Source: Poindextera sp035604135
GTDB lineage: Bacteria; Pseudomonadota; Alphaproteobacteria; Caulobacterales; Caulobacteraceae
Length of the DNA: 64,000 nt
Reading direction: 5' to 3'
Assembly (NCBI GenBank): GCA_035604135.1
Contig: DATNJB010000059.1
Coordinates: 9,473-73,472, forward strand
In this document: positions 44,217-53,087 of the stretch, piece after piece
How positions within the stretch are numbered: the stretch's first letter is position 1
Layout: each line of letters starts with the position of its first letter
Translations under genes and position numbers: made by a program
The notes under the pieces: model-generated
What the model was told of the DNA's origin: nothing
Databases searched by the model: none
What the model saw: only the letters and a program-made list of their open reading frames with translations

Positions 44217-45794
44217 ATGGCCCCGAAAGTTCTCATCGCCGACAAGCTCTCGCCGGCGGCCATCGACATCTTCAAAGCCCGCGGCGTCGATGCCGACGTG
44301 AAGACCGGCCTTTCGAAGGACGAGCTGCTCAAGATCATCGGCGACTACGATGGCCTGGCGCTGCGCTCGGCCACCAAGGCCGACAAGGAGGTCATCGCCG
44401 CCGCGAAGCGGATGAAGGTGATCGGCCGCGCCGGCATCGGCGTCGACAACGTCGACATCCCGGCGGCCACCGCGGCGGGAATCGTGGTGATGAACACCCC
44501 GTTCGGCAACTCCATCACCACCGCCGAGCACGCGATCGCGCTCATGTTCGCGCTCGCCCGCCAGCTGCCCCAGGCCGACCAGTCCACCCAGGCCGGCAAG
44601 TGGGAGAAGAACCGCTTCATGGGCGTCGAGCTGTCGGCCAAGACGCTCGGGCTGATCGGCTGCGGCAACATCGGCTCGATCGTCGCCGACCGCGCCAACG
44701 GACTGAAGATGAAAGTGGTCGCCTACGATCCGTTCCTGTCGCCCGAGCGGGCGGTGGAGCTGGGCGTGGAGAAGGTCGAGCTCGACGAGCTCCTGGCGCG
44801 GGCCGACATCATCACCCTGCACACGCCGCTCACCGACAAGACCCGCAACATCCTGAGCGTCGAGGCGCTGGCCAAGGCCAAGAAGGGTGTCCTGATCATC
44901 AACTGCGCCCGCGGCGGCCTGGTCGACGAGCAGGCGCTGCGCGAGGGTCTTGATTCCGGCCACATCGGCGGGGCGGCCTTCGACGTCTTCGTCGAGGAGC
45001 CGGCGACCGCCAACGTGCTCTTCGGCGCGCCGAACTTCATCGCCACCCCGCATCTCGGGGCCTCGACGCTCGAGGCGCAGGAGAACGTGGCGCTGCAGGT
45101 CGCCGAGCAGATGAGCGACTACCTGCTGACCGGCGCGGTCACCAACGCGCTGAACAGCCCCTCGGTCACTGCAGACGAAGCGCCCAAGCTCTCGCCGTAT
45201 ATCGCGCTCGCCGAAAAGCTTGGGGCCTTCGCTGGGCAGATGGTCGACGTGGGCCTGAAAGCCATCGACCTTGCGTACGAGGGCGACGTGGCGGCGCTGA
45301 ACGTCAAGCCGCTCACGGCCGCTGCGCTGGCCGGGTTGCTCCGGCCGATGCTGACCGACGTCAACATGGTCTCCGCGCCGGCGATCGCGAAGGAGCGCGG
45401 CGTCACCATCTCGGAATCGCGCCAGGACAACTCGCCGGTGTTCGACAGCCTGATGCGGATCGTGGTGACGACCGAACTCGGCAAGCGCTCGTTCGCGGGC
45501 ACGCTGATCGGCGGCGCGCCTCGCGTGGTCGAGGTCAAGGGCATGGACCTGGACGCCCCGTTCGGTCCGGCCATGCTCTACGTCAACAACCAGGACAAGC
45601 CCGGCTTCATCGGCCGCCTTGGCGCGCTCCTGGGCGATGCCGGCGTGAACATCGCGACCTTCAACCTCGGTCGCCGCGCGGCCGGCGAGGACGCCATCGC
45701 GCTGGTCGGCATCGATTCGGCGCCGGACGAGGCTCTGCTCTCCAAGGTGAAGGCCCTTCCGCACGTGAAGGAAGCCCGCGCGCTCCGGTTCTAG
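44217..45794 (+). CDS. serA: D-3-phosphoglycerate dehydrogenase
   Basis: A 525-residue long-form SerA. The NAD-binding motif is LGLIGCGNIGSIVADRANGL, with catalytic Arg/Glu/His in NCARGGLVDEQAL and ATPHLGAST. It is followed by the intervening domain and a C-terminal ACT domain (from about 450; LYVNNQDKPGFIGRLGALLG). It makes phosphohydroxypyruvate, the substrate for SerC. ATG 44217 follows the serC stop by 5 bp. Confidence 0.95.
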   Translation: MAPKVLIADKLSPAAIDIFKARGVDADVKTGLSKDELLKIIGDYDGLALRSATKADKEVIAAAKRMKVIGRAGIGVDNVDIPAATAAGIVVMNTPFGNSITTAEHAIALMFALARQLPQADQSTQAGKWEKNRFMGVELSAKTLGLIGCGNIGSIVADRANGLKMKVVAYDPFLSPERAVELGVEKVELDELLARADIITLHTPLTDKTRNILSVEALAKAKKGVLIINCARGGLVDEQALREGLDSGHIGGAAFDVFVEEPATANVLFGAPNFIATPHLGASTLEAQENVALQVAEQMSDYLLTGAVTNALNSPSVTADEAPKLSPYIALAEKLGAFAGQMVDVGLKAIDLAYEGDVAALNVKPLTAAALAGLLRPMLTDVNMVSAPAIAKERGVTISESRQDNSPVFDSLMRIVVTTELGKRSFAGTLIGGAPRVVEVKGMDLDAPFGPAMLYVNNQDKPGFIGRLGALLGDAGVNIATFNLGRRAAGEDAIALVGIDSAPDEALLSKVKALPHVKEARALRF

Positions 45795-45880
45795 GGTCGG
45801 CGCCGATGTGGTAGAAAGGGACGTCATGGCCCGCTGGATTGCGGCGCGTGGCGCCGCGGCGCCGTATTCGGAGAACAGCG

Positions 45881-46339
45881 ATGCGGATGGAGCCCTCCCT
45901 TGAATTTGCCGACGCCGAAGCGATCGCAGTCGCCTGCCGCGCCGCGGCCGAACACGCCGGCGCCTCTGTGGCGATCGCCGTCGTCGACGATGCCGGCGGG
46001 CTCTTGCACCTCCAGCGTCTTGACGGCGCCAAGGCGCATGCCGCCGACCTTGCTCATCGCAAGGCCCGGACCGCGGCGGCGCTCGGCCTTTCGACGGCGA
46101 TCCTCGAGCAGATGGCCAGAGCCGGGCGGCTGCCGCCGACCGATCTGCTGGCGCTGGGCGGTGGTCTGCCCGTCCTTAAGGACGGGCAGTGCGCCGGCGC
46201 TGTTGGCGTCTCCGGCGCGACGTCCGATATCGACGAACAGGTCGCCGCGGCGGGCGTGACGCTTATGGACTACCGCCCGCGACCCACGCCCGGAAGCGGG
46301 CGATACCGTCCTCGAGCGGCGATAGCGGACCCAGGATAG
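45881..46339 (+). CDS. GlcG/HbpS-family protein
   Basis: A 152-residue protein with VAIAVVDDAGGLLHLQRLDG, AHRKARTAAALG, GGGLPVLKDGQCAGAVGVSG and IDEQVAAAGV, the core of the GlcG/HbpS (PF03928) family. Streptomyces HbpS binds haem; most relatives have unknown roles. The C-terminal 20 residues lie beyond the usual end and overlap by 77 nt the 3' end of the convergent Rieske gene. It is a single gene after serA in the same direction. Confidence 0.83.
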   Translation: MRMEPSLEFADAEAIAVACRAAAEHAGASVAIAVVDDAGGLLHLQRLDGAKAHAADLAHRKARTAAALGLSTAILEQMARAGRLPPTDLLALGGGLPVLKDGQCAGAVGVSGATSDIDEQVAAAGVTLMDYRPRPTPGSGRYRPRAAIADPG

Positions 46340-47258
46340 CGTCCGGCGAGCGCAGGCCCGCCTGCACACGCTCGCAGACCACCATGTCCTCTTGATGGAT
46401 GGCGAAGAGCTGGGCCCGGGCGCGCTCCATGTCCTCGGGATCGGACGCCCGCTCGGGCGGGTAGAGCCCCACGATGTCCAGCTCGATGCGCTCGGGCGCG
46501 GTCGGGGTGAGCCGGTACCAAACGGCCGAGCCGTCGGCGGCGGTCATCGCAAGCAGGAAGAGCGGGAAGATGACGAAGACCCGAAGCGCGCCGGCCTCCG
46601 GGTGCACAGGATGCCGGATCTCGATCCACTGGTGGGTGCTCACTGACGCGTCCGTCTGTCCGCCGGGCCAGGGCGGCTGCAACGTCCCGGCGTGCGGTCC
46701 GATGTGGTGGTACGATTCTCCGAAGTTCTCGACCATCACCTTCCAGTTCCAGGCGTGATCGAAGCGCATGCGGTAACCGATCCGAAGCGTGGCCAGGTGG
46801 GCGGGGTCGAGCGCCTCGCGCAGGGGGGCGAGCTGCTCCGCAACCGGCGGGAGCGCGCCAGCGAGGCTCACAAACACCCAGCCGCCCCATTCGGCGACGG
46901 CGTAGCGCGGCAGGTCGCAACCGGCGATCTCGACGTCCCCCATGAACGGCGCCGCCGCCAGCGCGCCGTCCAACCCGTAGGTCCACAGGTGATAGGGGCA
47001 GCGGATCGCGTCGGCCTGCGCCTCGCCCTCGACCAGGGTCATCGCGCGGTGGCGGCAGACGTTCGACAGCGCGTGCGCCGCGCCGGACCGGTCGCGGGTC
47101 ACCAGCACCGGCGTCGCGCCGACCATGCCCGCCTTCTGGGCGCCGGCCACGGCGAGCTCCTCGGAGCGGCAGACTGGAATCCAGGCTGCCGCCAACCTCT
47201 CGCGGCATTCGCGATCGAAGGCCTCGGCCGTGCGGTAGTCCCTGGGCGCCAGGGCCAT
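46263..47258 (-). CDS. Rieske aromatic-ring-hydroxylating oxygenase alpha subunit
   Basis: A 331-residue protein. The Rieske [2Fe-2S] site is CRHRAM (near 68) and CPYHLWTYGLDG (near 88). The mononuclear iron site is ENFGESYHHIGPHAGT (near 178), with the Asp bridge at the C-terminus. It belongs to the alpha-subunit family that hydroxylates aromatics or demethylates quaternary amines; no ferredoxin or reductase gene is adjacent. It is divergent from the phytanoyl-CoA dioxygenase-like gene. Confidence 0.85.
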   Translation of the reverse strand: MALAPRDYRTAEAFDRECRERLAAAWIPVCRSEELAVAGAQKAGMVGATPVLVTRDRSGAAHALSNVCRHRAMTLVEGEAQADAIRCPYHLWTYGLDGALAAAPFMGDVEIAGCDLPRYAVAEWGGWVFVSLAGALPPVAEQLAPLREALDPAHLATLRIGYRMRFDHAWNWKVMVENFGESYHHIGPHAGTLQPPWPGGQTDASVSTHQWIEIRHPVHPEAGALRVFVIFPLFLLAMTAADGSAVWYRLTPTAPERIELDIVGLYPPERASDPEDMERARAQLFAIHQEDMVVCERVQAGLRSPDAILGPLSPLEDGIARFRAWVAGGSP

Positions 47259-47325
47259 GCTTGTCGCCTCTCCCCGTTTCGTCCCTATTAGCGTCCAATC
47301 CGGCGGCGGCCGATAGGACGGCGGG

Positions 47326-48285
47326 ATGGACAGGCGACATACGAGCGCGCACGTCGCGCACTTCGAGCGGCACGGCTGGGTGCTGATCGAGCGGTTGCTC
47401 GGCGAGGCCGAAATCGACGCCGCCCACCCCGGCCTCTTCCAGCTCTACCCGACGCCGGAGCAGTTCCGCTCGGGCGCCGATCCCCGTGTCGCGCGTTTCC
47501 GCAGCGGTTCGGACGCGCCGGAGAACGAGGGCGAGGACCCGCGGTTTCGGCCGCTGCAGTTCGCTGGCTTACAAGAGTTTCCGTTTCCGGACCCGGCGCT
47601 GAACCTGCTGCCTCTGCACCCGGCTATCATCGCCGTCGCCGAGGACTTGCTGCACACCCGCGACGTTCGCCTCTACCAGGCCGAGACCTTCGCAAAGTAC
47701 ACAGGCGTGACCCAGTACGATCAGCCGTTCCACGCCGACTACACAAACCACGTGATGCTGCCGCCCCGGCGCGACGGCCGCTGGCGCCAGATTCACCTCT
47801 TCCTCTACTTGAGCGATGTGACCGCAGCGCACGGGCCGACCCGCATCGTCAGCCGCACGCTCACCGATGACACGCCGCTCGTGGCGCTGTCGTTTCCGCG
47901 CGCGCGGGTATCGGCCGAACGTCACGCGGACTGGGAGGGGGCGGCGACGAGCGCGGTCGGACCGCGCGGCTCGCTCCTCGCCTACAGCGCCGATGTCGTC
48001 CACCGCGGCACGGAGATGACGCTCGAAGGCGGCGGCCGTTTCTTCTTCAACCTCGCCTACCGCGCGGCGGACGCAGACTGGGTGGGCGGCAATCCCTGGC
48101 CGCGCAAGGGCATCAGTCCGGGCTGGACGCCGCTGGTCGAGGCGCTCAGCGTGCGCCAGCTGCAAGCGCTCGGCTTTCCGCCGCCCGGCCATGCGTATTG
48201 GGACGCCGAGACGCTGGCCGGTGCGGCCCAGCGCTATCCGAAGCTCGATCTAGCGCCCTGGCGCGCCGCCTTGAGGAGGGCCTAG
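47326..48285 (+). CDS. Phytanoyl-CoA dioxygenase family protein (Fe(II)/2-oxoglutarate type)
   Basis: A 319-residue jelly-roll oxygenase. The iron ligands are His and Asp in PFHADYTNHVML (H-x-D, near 137) and the distal His in YSADVVHRGTEM (near 227). The family hydroxylates fatty acids or small metabolites. It is followed 4 bp later by the ornithine-cyclodeaminase-like gene and is divergent from a Rieske oxygenase, suggesting a small oxidation pathway of unknown substrate. Confidence 0.83.
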   Translation: MDRRHTSAHVAHFERHGWVLIERLLGEAEIDAAHPGLFQLYPTPEQFRSGADPRVARFRSGSDAPENEGEDPRFRPLQFAGLQEFPFPDPALNLLPLHPAIIAVAEDLLHTRDVRLYQAETFAKYTGVTQYDQPFHADYTNHVMLPPRRDGRWRQIHLFLYLSDVTAAHGPTRIVSRTLTDDTPLVALSFPRARVSAERHADWEGAATSAVGPRGSLLAYSADVVHRGTEMTLEGGGRFFFNLAYRAADADWVGGNPWPRKGISPGWTPLVEALSVRQLQALGFPPPGHAYWDAETLAGAAQRYPKLDLAPWRAALRRA

Positions 48286-48289
48286 GCCG

Positions 48290-49246
48290 ATGCTGGTGAT
48301 CGATCGGGAAGCGGTCCGGCAACGGCTGACCTACGAGGTCTGCATTCCGCTCGTGCGCAAGGCGATGATCGCGCTGTCGCGAGGCGAGACGCGCCAGCTG
48401 TTGCGCACGATCATCCCGCTGGGCGGCGGGCATGCGTTCGGCATCATGCCAGGCGCGCTCGGCGAGCACGCCGCCTTCGGCGCGAAGCTGATCAGCGTCT
48501 TCCCCGATAACTTCGACAAGGGCATCCAGTCGCACCAGGGCGTCGTCGTCCTGTTCGACGGCGAGAGCGGCGCCGTCGCCTGCGTCGTGCATGCCGGCGA
48601 GGTGACCGCCATCCGCACCGCGGCCGCAAGCGCCGTCGCCACCGATGCGCTGGCGCGGCAAGACGCCTCGCGGCTGGCGATCCTGGGCTACGGCGAACAG
48701 GCGACGACGCACGCGCGGGCGATCGCCCGCGTCCGCCGGATCGCCTCGATCGAGGTCTGGGGCCGCTCGCTCGATCGGGCGGACGCCTTCGCCGGCCGCA
48801 TGCGGGACGAGCTCGGCCTGCCGGTCCGCGCCCACGCCGCCGCCGAAGCGGCCGTGGCCGAGGCCGACATCATCTGCACGGTGACGAACGCCCGCGAGCC
48901 CATACTGCTCGGCCGCTGGGTCAAGTCGGGCGCGCACGTCAATCTCGTCGGCTCCAGCGCCCCCGGTCCGGTGGAGGTCGACGACGATCTGGTCGTCCGG
49001 TCCCGCTTCATCGCCGACCATCGCGACGGGGTGCTGGCGCAGGGCGCGGAGTTCCTGAAGGCGAAGGAGAAAGGCCTGATCGGCGACGACCACGTCGTCG
49101 GCGAGATCGGCCAGGTGCTCGACGGCGCCATTCCGGGCCGCCAATCGGACGAACAGATCACCGTCTACAAGTCGCTCGGCCACGTCGTGCAGGACCTCGC
49201 CGCCGCCCAGGCGCTCTACGAGGCGCTTCAGCCACGCGGCGTGTAG
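48290..49246 (+). CDS. Ornithine cyclodeaminase / mu-crystallin family protein
   Basis: A 318-residue NAD(P)-dependent protein with SHQGVVVLFDGESGAVACVV, VHAGEVTAIRTAAASAVATD and ILGYGEQATTHARAIARVR (dinucleotide fold), and HVNLVGSSAPG. Members include ornithine cyclodeaminase, alanine dehydrogenase and ketimine reductases, so the reaction is not certain. It is convergent with the kinase-like gene and overlaps it by 19 bp. Confidence 0.85.
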   Translation: MLVIDREAVRQRLTYEVCIPLVRKAMIALSRGETRQLLRTIIPLGGGHAFGIMPGALGEHAAFGAKLISVFPDNFDKGIQSHQGVVVLFDGESGAVACVVHAGEVTAIRTAAASAVATDALARQDASRLAILGYGEQATTHARAIARVRRIASIEVWGRSLDRADAFAGRMRDELGLPVRAHAAAEAAVAEADIICTVTNAREPILLGRWVKSGAHVNLVGSSAPGPVEVDDDLVVRSRFIADHRDGVLAQGAEFLKAKEKGLIGDDHVVGEIGQVLDGAIPGRQSDEQITVYKSLGHVVQDLAAAQALYEALQPRGV

Positions 49247-50341
49247 GCGGCATAGGTCGCCAGATCGACGTCCGCATCCGGCCAGCGCCGGCGGAGCCAG
49301 GCTGCGGCATCCTCCTGCCAACCGGCTAGCGCAGGCCACGCGCGATGCCGGCGGGCGGTCCGGGCGCCGGCCTCCAGCGTGGCGAGCATCTGGACGCGGC
49401 TCGCATCTCCCGGCGCGCGGGCGTCGAGCGTCGGAAACCGGGCGAAGCGATCGCAGGCCTCCGCAAGGCAGACCGCGGCCATGCCGTGGCCGAACAGGAC
49501 GTCGTCCTCCCCCTCGGCCACGCCCGCGGCCAGCGCGCCACGGAAGGCGTCCTCCAGCGCCGCGTTGCGCGGATGTTCAACCGTGATCCAGGCAGGCCCG
49601 GGAACATGGATCCAGACCGCGTTCACCAGCGCGTGGCGATAGTCGGCGAACTCGAAGTCGATCAGCCGGCCGCCGCCCGCGCCGATGAGGACGTTGTTCG
49701 GCTGCGCATCGCCGTTGGTCAGCGTGAGGAACGCACCGGGCTCTAGGATCGTGCGCTCGACCTTGGCGAGCTCGGCCGCCCCTTCGCCCTCGATGGGCAG
49801 GCCAAGGGCGGCAAGCCGCTCGCGCGTCGCCGGCCACGCCGGCCCCAGCCCGCGCGCGCGCCCCGCCCTCCGGTCTGGAGCGCCGTAGCGCGCGCGGATC
49901 GCTGCGTAGTCGGCCTCGATGCCGGCCGTGGCCGCGCCGAGCGCGCCCATGCCGCGGGCGAAAGCCAGAAGATCGTCGGCGTGCGCGCCGGCGCCGTCGC
50001 GGCAGATCAGGTCAGCGAGGGGCGTCCCCCCGACGTCCTCGAGCACCAGCACGGCCGCCTGCAGGTCGGCGGCGACGACGCGGGGCGCCGCGGTGAACCC
50101 GATCGCCTCGAGGAACTCGAGCGCCGCCCGCTCGGTCGCCATCCCGCCGCGGGTCGACGCGGAAGCCGTTTGGATCTTCGCGCAGCCACTTCACGATCAC
50201 GCTCGCAGGCGCGCCGGCGCCGGCCAGTGCGCAGCGCATCGCCGACCAGGGCGCCAAGGGCTGGGCGGCTGCGATCGTCGTCGGGCGGCCGAGCGCGGCG
50301 GACAGGAGGGCGGTCAGCTGATCGATGGCGGGCGGGGCCAA
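49228..50341 (-). pseudogene. APH-like phosphotransferase, frameshifted near its N-terminus
   Basis: The 5' part lies in one frame from a possible TTG start at 50341 (APPAIDQLTALLSAALGRP to VIVKWLREDPNGFRVDPRR). The rest begins with MATERAALEFLEAIG at 50142 and runs to 49228, including the catalytic TNGDAQPNNVL and LIDFEFADYRHAL. Deleting one G from the GGG near 50145 would give a continuous protein of about 371 residues. It belongs to the aminoglycoside/choline-kinase fold. The 304-residue C-terminal piece alone would lack the nucleotide-binding lobe. Confidence 0.7.
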
Positions 50342-50476
50342 GGGCTCTCGGACGGGGCTGTTGCGGGAATGGCGCGACCTATAGCCGTTCCGATCCGGCC
50401 AACGCCAGCCACGCCCGCCGCGCTTGACCTCGCGTGCCGCGGCGGTCATGCCGCTCCAAGTTTCCCGAGGGTCCGC

Positions 50477-51694
50477 ATGGCCGACCGCGACAACGAGGAT
50501 CCGTCCGGCTGGGACGTCGCCACCCGCTTGGTGCACGGCGGTTCGCTACGCTCGAGCTTCGGCGAAACCGCCGAGGCGATCTTCCTCACCCAAGGCTACA
50601 TCTACGACTCGGCCGAGAGCGCCGACGCGCGCTTCGCCGGGACCGAGCCGGGCTTCATCTACTCGCGCTACGCCAATCCGACGGTGAGGATGTTCGAGGA
50701 CCGCCTGGCCCTACTCGAAGGCGCGGAAGCCTGCCGCGCGCAGGCGACCGGCATGGCGGCGGTGCACCTGGCGCTGATGGGGCTCTTACGCGCCGGCGAC
50801 CACGTCGTGGCGGGCCAGGCGCTGTTCGGCTCAAACCGCTGGCTGATGAACAACTGGCTTCCCCGGTTCGGCATCGAGGCGACGATGGTTCCGGCGAGCG
50901 ACCTCGAGGCCTGGAAGGCGGCGTTGCGGCCCAACACCAAGCTCGTCCTCATCGAAAGCCCGGCCAACCCGCTCCTGGAGATCACCGATATCGAGGGCGT
51001 GGCCCAGCTCGCCCACGCGGCTGGCGCGAAGGTCCTCGTCGACAACGTCTTCGCATCGCCGATCCTGCAGAAACCGCTCATGCTGGGCGCCGACGTCGTC
51101 ATCTATTCGGCGACCAAGCACATCGACGGCCAGGGCCGCGTGCTGGGCGGCGCGGTTCTGGGCGCGCAGGCGCTGCTCGAGGACGCCTACCGCGACCCGA
51201 TCCGCCATACCGGGCCGGCGCTGTCGCCTTTCAACGCCTGGGTGCTGCTGAACGGCCTTGTCACGCTGGACCTGCGGGTGCGGCGGCAGAGCGAGACCGC
51301 CGCGATCCTCGCCGATCGGCTTGCCGGGCACCCGAAGGTCGTGACCTGCCGCTATCCTGGGCGCAAGGACCATCCGCAGCATGAGCTCGCGCGCCGGCAG
51401 ATGACCGGCGGCGGCAACGCGATGATCGGCGGGGGCACGCTCATCGCCTTCGACCTCGGCAATCAGGCGCGGGCGTTCAACGTGCTGAACGCGCTCAAGA
51501 TCATCGACATCTCCAACAACCTCGGCGACGCGCGCTCGTTGGCCACGCATCCCACGACCACCACCCATCGGGCGATGACCGAGGAGCAGCGGCTGGAGAT
51601 CGGTCTGACCGCGGGCTGGGTTCGCCTCTCGGTCGGCCTGGAGAGCGCGGCCGACCTCTGGCGCGACCTCGAGCGCGCGCTGGCCGGCGCATGA
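50477..51694 (+). CDS. metZ: O-succinylhomoserine sulfhydrylase / cystathionine gamma-synthase-type enzyme
   Basis: A 405-residue Cys/Met-metabolism PLP enzyme. The PLP lysine is K214 in VIYSATKHIDGQGRVLGGAV, with the YSRYANPTVRMFEDRLALLE and SLATHPTTTTHRAM segments typical of MetZ in alphaproteobacteria. It makes homocysteine from O-succinylhomoserine and sulfide. ATG 50477 follows CGAGGGTCCGC. No SAM-II riboswitch-like leader was recognised upstream. It overlaps apaG by 4 bp. Confidence 0.9.
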   Translation: MADRDNEDPSGWDVATRLVHGGSLRSSFGETAEAIFLTQGYIYDSAESADARFAGTEPGFIYSRYANPTVRMFEDRLALLEGAEACRAQATGMAAVHLALMGLLRAGDHVVAGQALFGSNRWLMNNWLPRFGIEATMVPASDLEAWKAALRPNTKLVLIESPANPLLEITDIEGVAQLAHAAGAKVLVDNVFASPILQKPLMLGADVVIYSATKHIDGQGRVLGGAVLGAQALLEDAYRDPIRHTGPALSPFNAWVLLNGLVTLDLRVRRQSETAAILADRLAGHPKVVTCRYPGRKDHPQHELARRQMTGGGNAMIGGGTLIAFDLGNQARAFNVLNALKIIDISNNLGDARSLATHPTTTTHRAMTEEQRLEIGLTAGWVRLSVGLESAADLWRDLERALAGA

Positions 51695-52152
51695 CCCGCG
51701 GCCCCCGGCCCTCGGCCGGCCCAAGCTTTCGTGAAAGCCGGCCCGCGCTCGATCGGGCGGTCTACGAAGCCCGCACCGGCCAGATCATCGTGCGCGTCGA
51801 GCCGCGCTTTTTGCCGGAACAGTCCGACGAGCGCGAGCGTCGGTACGTATGGGCTTATACGGTCGAGATCGAGAACCATGGCGAGGAGACCGTCCAGCTG
51901 CTCTCAAGGCGCTGGCTGATCACCGATGCGCTGAACCGCACCGAAACGGTGGTCGGCGAAGGCGTGCGTGGAGAGCAACCGACGCTCGGTGCGCGGCAGG
52001 CGTTTCGCTACACCTCCTTCTGCCCGCTCGGCACGCCTTCGGGCGAGATGCGCGGCGCCTACCAGATGATCACCGACGCGGGCGCGGTCTTCGAGGTCGA
52101 GATCCCGGCGTTTTCGCTGCACCTACCCAGCGCGAGGCGCAATCTGAACTAG
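51691..52152 (+). CDS. apaG: ApaG protein
   Basis: A 153-residue protein with the ApaG fibronectin-like domain: YVWAYTVEIENHGEETVQLL, RRWLITDALNRTETVVGEGV, RGEQPTLGARQAFRYTSFCP and LGTPSGEMRGAYQMI. In Salmonella, ApaG affects cobalt and magnesium resistance; its exact role is unclear. It overlaps the metZ stop and also ends 4 bp over the convergent MarR gene. Confidence 0.92.
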   Translation: MTRGPRPSAGPSFRESRPALDRAVYEARTGQIIVRVEPRFLPEQSDERERRYVWAYTVEIENHGEETVQLLSRRWLITDALNRTETVVGEGVRGEQPTLGARQAFRYTSFCPLGTPSGEMRGAYQMITDAGAVFEVEIPAFSLHLPSARRNLN

Positions 52153-52682
52153 TCGGCGCCGTCGCGGGTGTGCAGCACGAGCCGGCGAACAAGCGCCGCA
52201 TCGGCGACGAGGTTGCTGAGCATGGCCTGCTGCAGGCGGGCGAAACGGCGCTGGTCCTCTTCCTCGATCCCGTCCAGCGCGCGGCGATTGACCCGATAGA
52301 CGGCCCTCAGCGCCTGTTGGTTGGCCGTGCGGCCATCGGGGGTGACCCGAAGCAGAACCTGACGGCGGTCCGTTGGCGGGGTCTCGCGACTGACGAGGCC
52401 GCCGGCGACCAGCTGGTCGACCGTACGGGTCATCGTCGTGCGGTCGACGGCGCTGAAGTCTGCGAGCTCCGACATGCCAAGCGGTTCAAGCCGGGCGATG
52501 ACGCTGAGCGCGCGGTAGCGCGCGACGTTCAAACCGAGTGGGCGAAACGCCTCCTCGAGCACGGCTTCCCGGTGGCGGGCCAGGACCGCGAAAAGATGGA
52601 AGACGTAGGTGATCACGTCGTAGGGGAACTCGCCCTCTGGATCGGTCGTGGATGCCGGGCGCTGGGCTTTGGGGGCCGTCAT
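52149..52682 (-). CDS. MarR-family transcriptional regulator
   Basis: A 177-residue winged-helix protein with LNVARYRALSVIARLEPLGM, SELADFSAVDRTTMTRTVDQ and LVSRETPPTDRRQVLLRVTP, the helix-turn-helix and wing of MarR proteins, and a C-terminal dimer helix. The start at 52682 follows AGGATTTCCG. The upstream AT-richer region carries a CACATTATGTG palindrome and other repeats, so autoregulation and control of the divergent 74-residue gene are likely. Confidence 0.9.
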   Translation of the reverse strand: MTAPKAQRPASTTDPEGEFPYDVITYVFHLFAVLARHREAVLEEAFRPLGLNVARYRALSVIARLEPLGMSELADFSAVDRTTMTRTVDQLVAGGLVSRETPPTDRRQVLLRVTPDGRTANQQALRAVYRVNRRALDGIEEEDQRRFARLQQAMLSNLVADAALVRRLVLHTRDGAD

Positions 52683-52728
52683 CGGAAATCCTGGGCGACG
52701 GTTGAGCTCGGCCTTCGTCAAATTCAGA

Positions 52729-52803
52729 GAACCAGATTATGCGAACCTACACAAGGTGCAAGCGATATATTTGTGAACCACATTATGTGTATCTGCACTT
52801 TGT
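52729..52803. promoter_or_regulatory. Operator/promoter region between the MarR gene and a small gene
   Basis: The region contains the perfect palindrome CACAT-T-ATGTG (52779-52789), a 15-nt direct repeat GAACCAnATTATGnG at 52729 and 52775, and an inverted pair ACAAGGTGCA (52751-52760) with TGCACTTTGT (52794-52803). It is clearly more AT-rich than its surroundings. These are typical of a MarR operator serving both divergent genes. Confidence 0.55.
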
Positions 52804-52859
52804 TCTTGACGCGAGGGCTCGGCGTCCGTAGGGGATGCCGCCGCACGCGAGGAACTCCA

Positions 52860-53084
52860 ATGTCTGCCGCGAAAGACGAAGCCGACGACGTCAAGCTGAT
52901 CACGTTCCGCGTCGTTCGCTCGCCGGCGGGCTGGCGCATCTACGGCGTCGAACAGCTGGCCAATTCGACGCTCTATCTGTCGCTCGACGCCGCGCTGACC
53001 CAAGCGCGCTCGATGGCCGACGTGCTCGCCCGGCATGGCCATCCGGCGCGGGTGATCGTCGATCCCGACGTCGTCCTGGACTGA
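52860..53084 (+). CDS. Small hypothetical protein, possibly DUF2188-like
   Basis: A 74-residue protein with KLITFRVVRSPAGWRIYGVE, followed by a helix rich in Ala/Leu (LDAALTQARSMADVLARHGH) and a strand (PARVIVDPDVV). The strand-helix-strand pattern resembles DUF2188-type small proteins, which is not certain. ATG 52860 has GAGGAA 6 bp upstream. It is divergent from the MarR regulator through a palindrome-rich region and is probably its target. Confidence 0.6.
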   Translation: MSAAKDEADDVKLITFRVVRSPAGWRIYGVEQLANSTLYLSLDAALTQARSMADVLARHGHPARVIVDPDVVLD

Positions 53085-53087
53085 ACG

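Noticed and set aside
50341..50476. SAM-II riboswitch before metZ
   Set aside because: SAM-II elements often precede metZ in alphaproteobacteria, but the conserved core and pseudoknot sequences are not seen here.
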